A DNA stretch of 64,000 nt from contig CM053141.1 of the NCBI GenBank assembly GCA_028571685.1, positions 56,914,333 through 56,978,332 of the forward strand. Direction: 5' to 3'. The DNA comes from Heterohyrax brucei. Its lineage: Eukaryota; Chordata; Mammalia; Hyracoidea; Procaviidae. The position numbers and the translations under genes are program-made. The notes under the pieces are model-generated. The model made no database searches and was not told the origin of the DNA. It saw nothing but the letters and a program-made list of their open reading frames with translations. Shown here one piece after another: positions 56,341 through 64,000 of the stretch (positions are counted from its first letter, which is position 1; each line of letters starts with the position of its first letter).

Positions 56341-57643
56341 TGATATTTTTATAACCAGACATTTACTTGTTCAAGCATCTTTGTTTTCTTTTCTGACAAT
56401 TTGAGAAACAGGCACTTCCATACACAGCCTTTGAGTACTGACACAAACTGTGTTTCCAGACTTCTCATCTCTGGAACACTAGTTTCGTGCTATAGTCGTT
56501 TTCTAACTAAAGATGCCTTCCACTGTTAGTATGCTAGACTGTGGTCCCAAGGTAGACCAGTTTGCATTCCTCTATTTCCTGGTTTGTTCTTTTAGAAAAC
56601 CGACTCTCCCTAGGCTGAGTGGAGCCTCTTTGTTCTACCCTCATGGTGTCCTGTGAGCACAGTTCTGTCAAAGCTCTTTCCTTGGTATGACAGTTCTATC
56701 TATCTCTCATTTCCCTTTCCCTGTAGCTCCAGGCTCCATTTAGAAATGGAGCAACTAACTTTTCCACTTGCCTCCAGAGTAGAGCAGGGGACCCTGGCTG
56801 AGCAAATCAGCACAGCTCATCTTTGAGTCATGTGATTGGTTAGATCCCCTTAGACCAAGAGTGCTAAGACTAAGACCAGAGTGAGAAAGACTCCAGGTGT
56901 TACCTGGGACTGCCAGGGCAAAGGCACTATCTCTTTTTTGCTGAATCTGGGCAGGGATGCATGTGGCTCTGGGAGTTGCTTGTAGCCATTTTGAGATTAG
57001 GAAGGTGGTCAATTTAGAATGAAACCAATGTGCAAAGCAGCTGGAAGAATGCAAAGAACCCAAGGCTGAGCTTGGGAACAGCCCCATCTCAACAAACCCT
57101 CCTCAGGAATTTTCAACCTGTGAACCAATCGATTTCCCTACTTGCCTGGCTCTGATTGAGCCAGATTTTCTGTTATTTGCAAACAAGTATTTTAGATATA
57201 CATTCTGCAATAAGGCCCAAATTTTCAGTAGACTGTGAGCTTCTTGATGTCTGAGAAAAACTAGGTTGAGTAAATTAGTGAAGGAACAAGATATGTGGAA
57301 GGAGCAAGCAGAGAAAGCAGTTGCTTGAGGGTTTTCTTAAGATTATTACCTCATAACTAGCTTTTGATTTCTCTTCCTGATTCATAGACATTTACTGATT
57401 TAAAAAAAACCTGTAGCCCCTTGAGGAATCTTCAGTATACCAAAATTCACAGCCAGAGTAAGGTTCATGTTCATGGTAAGGGGTCCAACTCCATCATAAC
57501 TTACTAAGTACCTGCAAAGCAAGGGAAGACTCAAAGTGAATCCTAAGAAGAAACCTGCTTTTTTTTTATCATACATTAAACAGGAGAAACTTTGACTCAT
57601 CAGTTGTGAATCAGGGACTTGTCAATGGAGTCTTTGGTAAATG
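56341..57643. other. Single-copy sequence (about 1.3 kb)
   Basis: No gene or clear repeat recognised. Confidence 0.45.
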
Positions 57644-57648
57644 ATTGC

Positions 57649-58084
57649 TGTTATGGATTGAACTGAGTCCCCCCAAAAAATATGTTGAAGTCCTAAACCT
57701 TATGCTTGTGAATGTGTCCCTGCTTGAGGAATTTTTGTTTGTTTGTTTGTTTTTAAGATAGTATCAGTTAAGTCATACATGCAGTAGGGTAAGTGGTGTC
57801 TCTTAAAGCAGAGAACTGACATGGTAATAAGGCCACATATAGCGGGGAGACACCATGAGATATACCTACAGGCAGCAAAGTAATACCAAGTGTTGCTGAC
57901 AACCACTAGAAGCTATGAGAAAGGCCTAGAACACTTCCTCTCTCAGAGTTCTCAGAAGGACTGAACACAGCTGATACCCTGATTTGGACTTTCAGCCTCC
58001 AAAACTGTGAGAAAATACATTTCTGTTCTCTAAAGCCACCTGCTTTGTGGTATTTTGTTAAGGCAGCGCTAGGAAATCAAGACA
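57649..58084 (+). mobile_element. MLT1-like (MaLR) solo LTR, plus
   Basis: TGTTATGGATTGAACTGAGTCC to GCGCTAGGAAATCAAGACA; flanks ATTGC (57644-57648) and GTTGC (58085-58089) match at four of five bases. Confidence 0.82.
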
Positions 58085-58363
58085 GTTGCCTACAGGAGTC
58101 CTCTGCTGGGACGTTGCCCCTAGACTCCAAGCTTGGGGGTCTAGTGCTTGGAAACCTTGGCAGCCTCTCTGGCTCCTCAAAAGAAATCACAGAACAAGGT
58201 GGTGAAGGTGGTTTGTGTAAGTTTGGGTCTTTCATTCTGTACAGTATGGTTGTCACACGTCTGAGTTGTTTTTATGGCTATTTACATACATCCTCTTACA
58301 AGTGCATATCAAGAGGCAATATCTTTCTTCAAAAGTCTCAAGAGAAAAAGTGAAGTTGTCATT

Positions 58364-58835
58364 TATTTTAGTCATCTGGTACTGTTCTAGCAGAAATACC
58401 ATGGGTGTATGGCTTTAAAAAGAGAAATTTATTCTAGTACAGTCCAGTAAGCTACAAGTGCAAATTCCTGGCATCAGCTCTATGGAAAGTCTGTCTGCTG
58501 GCTCTCGAGGAAGGTCCTTGTCATAAATCTTCCCCTGGACTGGGAGTTTCTGAGGCACAGGAACCCCAGATTTAAGGCAATGCTCTGGCACTTCTTTTCA
58601 GGTGGTATGAGGTCCCCTACTTTCTGTCTGCTTCCTTTGCCTTTCCATGCCAAGTACAGTACAGTCTTACACACTGAGTCTTACCTTACAGGTCAACTGC
58701 TGCGCATCCTCCGTCATTAACATCAGAGAGGCCAGGCTTACAACAAATGTACAGGAACATCACACTATACCAGGAATCATGGTCTGGCCAAAATACTACA
58801 CACATTTTTGGGAGGTTGCAATTCAGTCCTTGACA
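58364..58835 (-). mobile_element. Solo LTR, ERVL/MaLR-type, minus
   Basis: Minus start TGTCAAGGACTGAATTGCAAC; other end near TTTTAGTCATCTGGTACTG. Flanks TCATT and TCACT are a likely aged 5-bp duplication. Confidence 0.8.
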
Positions 58836-59124
58836 TCACTGAAGTCCCAAGAGGAAAAGATTATGTGTGGGGATAGATTTTAAGCTTTTCACAGTCTTGT
58901 TTTTGCCTGAGTTTGCTCCCACCCCCGCCTCCCACATGACCAGCTCCATTCTGCGGGAAAGGTTAGTCAGGCGGAAGTGCCCTGGCCTTGGCCTCTTGCT
59001 TTCACAACATCAAAGGTCAGGGGTGGTAAGCACTGTGGAGGGAACATTCCTACTTAGCTATGACTTAGCAAACAGGCTGTCAGAGAGCCTTAAGGACGAA
59101 AGAATGCGGGGCAGAAAGTGTAGC
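58836..59124. other. Unassigned sequence
   Basis: No feature recognised. Confidence 0.4.
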
Positions 59125-59230
59125 CCCGAGTACCAGGTTCTAGGCATGGCTCTGCTGCCATTATTTAGTCTCTGCAAGTCCTTAAGCTTCTCTGAGCCTT
59201 AAGTTTTTCAATAGCAAAACAGAGCTGTTC
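59125..59230 (+). mobile_element. MIR, plus
   Basis: AGGCATGGCTCTGCTGCC, CTTAAGCTTCTCTGAGCC and TTTTTCAATAGCAAAACAG. Confidence 0.72.
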
Positions 59231-60325
59231 CAGACAACAGGAGAAGGCAAAATGCTGCTGCCTGGATACATTTCTCCCACAACAAGAAGAGGACAAAAGC
59301 TATTTTGCAAACTCCTCTAGGGTTTCTTCCACCAATACCACAGCTGAGGGGAAGATTGTCTGCTGAATCACTTCTCTCTTCTCCACAGATATCCCTTAGT
59401 GTCCTCTCCACACTTAAGAATGTCTCACATCCCAAAGGGTCATGACTCTTGTCAGGCCATCCCATCAAGGAATACATCAAAGAAATACTTGGTACTCCAA
59501 AATTGTGGGGTTACCAACCGAAGGATCGTATAAAAGAGCACCACAGATGAACGCACACTTGTAAAAGGGTCCTAGGCATCAATCAAAGAGCGCTGTCCAT
59601 CAGTCACCATCAGTCTATCAGTAACTCTTTGGTCTTTCAGTCATTCACTCACTCCTTCAACAAATACTGCACTGCTGGGATCTGGGGTTGTAAGAGTAAC
59701 TAGGGCATACACATCCTTCTCTTGCTGAATGTCAGTTTAGTGGGGATTACAGATACATAAGACCAAAAAACCCAAGCCTGTTGCTGTTGAGTTGATTTAT
59801 GATTCATGACAACAAGTGTACTTAAACCACCTTTGTAAGAGAAGTCATAGAACACTACGGACTTACACATGAGGGGCGACTATGTCTCTAGACTTTCCAA
59901 AGGAAGTATTGCTTAAATACGAGTAGTAGGAGACAACCAAGGGATGAAGGGATTGGTGTGGGTCTGCGGGAACTGTTCCAGGCAAGGAACAGCCTGTGTG
60001 AAAGTCTGGCTGTGAGAGAGGACAGAGATTACATGAGGCAGGGGTGTGAATGGAGGAAGTCTGAACACGGCGGTGGTAACAGGTAATCTGGTAGATCCCT
60101 GAGCGAGAGAATAATTTTATAAACATGTTTTAGAAAAATAAAAACAGTCTGTTTCCTGTATTCAACGTGAATTTGATGCAACAGAAGCCAGAGGTAGTGA
60201 GAGGAGTAAGGATTTAGTAGCAGCAATAGGGGCAAGGAACAGAGGGCTATCCATGAAAACGGAGAATCAAGAACTAGTATCCGTGGACTCTGGTCTTTCA
60301 AATTAGCCTCCACACTTTACTAGTA
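59231..60325. other. Single-copy sequence with one SINE tail
   Basis: A minus SINE tail (CCTGTTGCTGTTGAGTTG) lies at 59767-59822. No gene recognised. Confidence 0.45.
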
Positions 60326-60327
60326 GG

Positions 60328-60484
60328 GTAAACCCTGATTGTGTAGTGCTACATTTGCTAACCAAAAGGGCAGCAGTTCAAATCTGCCAGGTGTTGTTTA
60401 GAAACTCAGTGGAACAATTCTATTCTGTTCCAGAGGGTCACTATGAGTCAAAATTATCTCTATGGCAGTATTATTTTGGTTTTA
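60328..60484 (+). mobile_element. AfroSINE, plus
   Basis: AACCCTGATTGTGTAGTGC head; GGCAGCAGTTCAAATCTGCC; tail CACTATGAGTCAAAATTATC. Confidence 0.9.
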
Positions 60485-60568
60485 TTATTAAGAGGGCATG
60501 GAAAAGAGGCTTGCTAAGAAATAAGCTAGCCCAGGAATTGCCATCTCCTGAGTGGAGTTTGCACTATA

Positions 60569-61822
60569 CGAGGTCTGCCAATTAAGTTCACAGACTCATC
60601 CCAGAAAAAGTGCTACATTCCTCATTGTTGACCATCATTGCAGTCATATTTGAAGTACTCCCTTTGGGAAGCCTTGTACCTGTGCCAGAGCCTAGCTCAC
60701 CCTTCAAAGCAATTTTTGAACTCTGTTTGGAACAGCTATCAGAGCTGTCATCATATTGACCTTGACACCCTGAATATCATCAAAATGTCTCCCTTCCAAT
60801 ATTTCCTTTATCTTTGGTAAAGAAAGAAGTCATTTGGGACAGATCAGGTGAGTAGGGAGGAGGTTTCAATACAGTTACTTGCTTACTGGCTGAAAACTTC
60901 CTCACAGACGGTGCCACATGAGACAGTGCATTGTGCTGCGGGAGCCACCAGTTGGTGGTGGGCAGTTGAGGTTGTTTTCATCTAACTTTTCACACAGACT
61001 TTTCAGCAAATAGTAAACTTGGTGCATTGTTTGTCTAGTTGGTACAAATTCACAATGAACAATCGCTTTGATATCAAAAAAGGTTAGCAACATCATTTTG
61101 ACTCTTGATTTGGACTGACATAACTTCTTGGTCATGGAGGATTGGCTGACTTTGTGCATTTTGATGCTTTGTTTCAGATAAACCAGTGATAACACAGACA
61201 AAAATATTGTCTCTGCAAAAGGCCTTGGTGAACAACTTTTCTTTGCTTTTGTTCATCAGTGAGCTCCTTCAGGACCATTTTGCACACACCTTTCTCATCC
61301 CAAGATTTTCAGTTCCAATTTTCCTGTTTCCCTATCAATGCTGACTTGTTCTGCTGTGCTTCTCACAGTCAGCCAATGATTTTGATGCAAAATTTGATGA
61401 ATTTTTAAAATGTTTTCATCAGTTCTGCCTGTTACTGGTCACCCTGACCTCTCTTCATCAGTGATACTTTCTCTCTCCTCAGAAAAGCATTTAGTGCATT
61501 TTGCACTGCCATTTTCTTCATAGCATCATCCCCATAATTGAACTAACATGTTCCTTATTACACTTCCATTCCTGCCAAGTTAAAAAGAAATTTAATGTTT
61601 GTTCATTGCTCTAACTCAAGCTCTGACATTCTTGCAATGGCACATAGAAACATGCAACATCAATACAGAATGCCACTCAGCAAGACACCACCACATGTCA
61701 ACAAGAACACAGCTGTGAGACACTGATATATCACAGTTATGAAACCTTGCCAACCTGTTTCTACAGTGTTACCAACGTAAGTGCACAATGGGCAAGTTCA
61801 CAAACTTAATTGTCAGATCTCA
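60569..61822 (-). mobile_element. Full-length mariner (Tc1/mariner), minus, inactive
   Basis: 1254 bp between TA dinucleotides (60567-60568, 61823-61824). Terminal repeats: CGAGGTCTGCCAATTAAGTT left, and TGAGATCTGACAATTAAGTT as the reverse complement of the right end. Transposase coding is on the minus strand. Same family as the two fold-back elements. Confidence 0.92.
60740..61600 (-). pseudogene. Mariner transposase remnant
   Basis: Open piece 60902-61201 has KSRVKMMLLTFFDIKAIVHCEF and PTRQTMHQVYYLLKSL, the DDE-domain strand of mariner transposases. Downstream the second catalytic region, normally HDNAPAH, reads QHNALSH, so the Asp is gone; PYSPDL with the third Asp remains. Frameshifts separate the pieces. 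It would cut and paste the element at TA sites; this copy cannot. Confidence 0.92.
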
Positions 61823-61829
61823 TATTCCC

Positions 61830-62524
61830 TTAGACTTATTTGTCACTGAGGTTTTCAAACTGCCCAAAGATCCATCGAGTTTTGCAGAGATGTTTTAGAG
61901 ATACCTATTCAGCCAGATTGGCTCTACTTCAATTTACTTTGTGCAAATGGGGCTTTAACGTCTCTGATCTAAATTTTCACAGTGTGGTTGCTCTATCCCA
62001 AGCCCAGCATTCTTGGTGACTGCTGAATGTGTGTGTGTGGATGTTGAGCTCCGCCCGCTCTTTCACGGCTTTGCAAGCATCACCGCCGTTCACGCCCCTA
62101 CTTACAGTGTCAGTCTCCCTTCCTCTGGTTGTTCCGCTGCTGCCCACCTGCTACCTAATTCCAGACCCAGCTCACTGAAGAAAAACTCTTCTCAGTATCC
62201 GTTCCTATTTTAATTCTCTTGAATCTTTTCTCTGGAGGATAGAAAAAATTATGCTGTTATTGTTATCAACAGAAATAATAATCAAGTGTGAAAATTGGCT
62301 GATGAGTTTTTAGTTCTGTCAAAGCTCTTGAACAGAAACAGAAAACAACATTTTTTTATTCCTTGACTAGAATGATCACTTCTGTAAGAAAGGAACAGAA
62401 GTTCTGGGCTTTGTGGGAAGAAGGGCAGGAATGTAGGGGGGTTCAGGCCCCGGAGTCTGGCTTACAGAAGTTGTTTCATAAATACTTGCTTCATAGATTC
62501 TTTCATTCACTTCTATAAACTCAA
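61830..62524. other. Unassigned sequence
   Basis: A short GC-richer patch near 62045-62100 is not a CpG island by eye. No gene recognised. Confidence 0.4.
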
Positions 62525-62961
62525 ACTCCAGTCTGTAGGAGGAATAATTTGTTTGCCACCTGAGCTTTCTTTTGGCAATGCCAACAAAGTCACCACAGAA
62601 ATGATGGCCTGCATTTGTCAGCTGTATGACTTCTTTCCTGAGTCTGCCCTCAATATTCCCTTGGTCTAGCAGCCTTCCAGCACAGGAATCTCAGGTCCAA
62701 AGGACACACTTCGCTCCTAGGCAGCTTTCTTAGTAGCATAAGTTCCCCAGCTTTCTTCCCTTTCCTTTTATCTTGGGTTAGATAAACTCCCTTTACACTG
62801 AGTCAGCCATGTGTCCTTAGTCAAGATGCTGCAATCCCCACTCAAATCCTCTTTAACATAAAATTACAATCACAAAATGGAGGATAACCACACAATACTG
62901 GCAATCCCGACCTAACCAACTTGACACGTGTCTTGAGGGGGACACAATTCAATCTGTGACA
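62525..62961 (-). mobile_element. Solo LTR, ERVL/MaLR-type, minus, one end lost
   Basis: Minus start TGTCACAGATTGAATTGTGTCC; continues to CTGGAAGGCTGCTAGACC; the far end is not recognisable. Confidence 0.78.
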
Positions 62962-63081
62962 GACATGTTCAGTTTCTCTAAGGCAGTAGAGTCTATTTTT
63001 TTTGTCAAGTCTGTCAAGCTCTTGCTGATATTTGCCTGTAATCACTTTGTAGCTTCTTTCCATTGATATAAGGCATCCATG

Positions 63082-63245
63082 GAAATCCTGGTGGCATAGT
63101 GGTTAAGTGCTACATCTGCTAACCAAAAGATCGACAGTTCAGATACACCAAGTGCTCCTTAAAAACTCTATGGGGAAGTTCTACTCTGGCTTATAGCGTT
63201 ATTATGAGTCAGAATCAACTCAACAGCCGTGGGTATGGTTTGGTT
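63082..63245 (+). mobile_element. AfroSINE, plus
   Basis: AATCCTGGTGGCATAGTGG head; GATCGACAGTTCAGATAC; tail ATGAGTCAGAATCAACTCAAC. Confidence 0.94.
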
Positions 63246-63720
63246 TAAGTCATCCGTGTGGGGGACATGGAGGCAGCACGGAATTATTCTAATTCCTTTC
63301 CTTTCTGAAACTTTAAATATTGGAAGACAGTGACCAAGTTCTCCTGAAGTCTTTTCTTTGCAAGTCTCTCAATCTTTCAAACCCTCCTGATGGGGGGGAA
63401 ATGAATCAGAGTTTGTAAACTTTAACACTCATCTCAAATACATGCTTTAAAACCCAAATCATCACTCTAGATTTGTTGTTTTAAACAAAAATCAATACAG
63501 CGGCTCACCAGGCTCAAATTATTGTATGCCAAATATTTGTTCAAAATCAAGGTCTCTTGGATATCATAAGAAATCCTATATTTAAGCCTATTCTTGACAG
63601 TATTCAAAGCAACTTTAGGAAAACATGAATGTGTACATTCAACTATAACTCTATATTGAAACCAAAATATTAAAGACAAAACAAAGCACAACAGGAATTC
63701 TACATGGTAACCTTAACCTG
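63246..63720. other. Unassigned sequence
   Basis: No feature recognised. Confidence 0.4.
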
Positions 63721-63880
63721 TGGAGTCCTGGTAACAGAGCTGTTAGAGCTCAGCTGTTTACCAAAATGTTAGCAGTTAAAATCCACCAGCTACTCCTTGG
63801 AAACTCTATGGGACAGTTCTACCCTGTCCTATGGCATTACTATGAGTGGGAATCAACTGGACAACAATGGGTTTGGTGTC
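63721..63880 (+). mobile_element. AfroSINE, plus
   Basis: TGGAGTCCTGGTAACAGAGC head; tail ATGAGTGGGAATCAACTGG. Confidence 0.92.
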
Positions 63881-63942
63881 TTTTTGGCATTAAACTATGA
63901 GTGATATCGCAGTTCCCTTCATCTTTTTAATATCTTCGCCCT

Positions 63943-64000
63943 CTTGTTAGGTGCTATCAAGTCAATTCCAGCTCATGGCAATGCTACGTATGATAGCACA
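63943..64000 (-). mobile_element. RTE (or SINE) 3' end, minus, runs off window
   Basis: TTGTTAGGTGCTATCAAGTC and CTCATGGCAATGCTACGTATG; the TTGTTAGGTGC opening favours RTE. Confidence 0.65.

Noticed and set aside
61990-62220. Possible small CpG-rich promoter
   Set aside because: Only a few CpGs over about 100 bp, with no transcript or exon next to it.
1-64000. CRISPR arrays, operons, prokaryotic genes
   Set aside because: The whole window is eukaryotic repeat-rich DNA; the regular repeats are SINEs, a minisatellite and microsatellites.

Overview
The window looks like mammalian nuclear DNA from an afrotherian, most likely a paenungulate such as an elephant. The main reason is about 40 copies of a tRNA-derived SINE with the AfroSINE layout (a head like GTGGCGCAGTGGTTAAGTGC and a tail like ATGAGTCGGAATCGACTCGACGGCAATGGGTTTGG). 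There are also RTE LINEs sharing that SINE's 3' tail, a divergent L1 lineage, and one mariner family. Species and family names are inference; no database search was possible.

I find no host gene: no convincing exon chain, no processed pseudogene of a known gene, no tRNA, rRNA or snRNA gene, no CpG island and no CRISPR. The only long protein-coding stretch with clear function is the left edge (2-808), an open dUTPase-protease (pro) frame of a betaretrovirus-like endogenous retrovirus. It abuts an LTR plus primer-binding site that point the opposite way, so the provirus is rearranged.

Layout: 1-1.2 kb ERV; 1.2-4.9 kb SINEs, an L1 3' UTR, an LTR and a 30-bp minisatellite; 4.95-7.5 kb minus-strand L1 holding a second L1; 8.17-16.33 kb an L1 composite bounded by a 12-bp repeat; 16.4-18.5 kb an RTE fragment and an old L1 split by an LTR and a mariner fold-back element; 19-23 kb SINEs, MIR, L2 and an L1 3' end; 23.3-25.7 kb solo LTR and internally deleted RTE; 25.7-34.9 kb mostly single-copy sequence with SINEs and two RTE pieces; 35.1-39.6 kb MaLR-type LTRs and an L1 RT region; 39.6-40.7 kb an L1-5'UTR-like block; 41-44.3 kb SINE cluster; 44.3-44.84 kb second fold-back element; 44.9-48.7 kb an L2 split by an MLT1-like LTR and an L1; 50.7-52.4 kb L1 5'UTR/ORF1; 52.6-54.5 kb LTR-like sequence and old L1; 57.6-62.96 kb LTRs and a full-length dead mariner; 63-64 kb SINEs and an RTE end.

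The most notable signals are: two copies of a fold-back (MITE-like) mariner derivative sharing one internal junction; the ERV inversion; two quasi-palindromes that look like template-switch scars; ~190-200 bp repeats in L1 5' regions; and insertion histories readable from target-site duplications. Nothing else suggests a new functional system. Boundaries of repeats are by eye, usually within about 5-20 bp.
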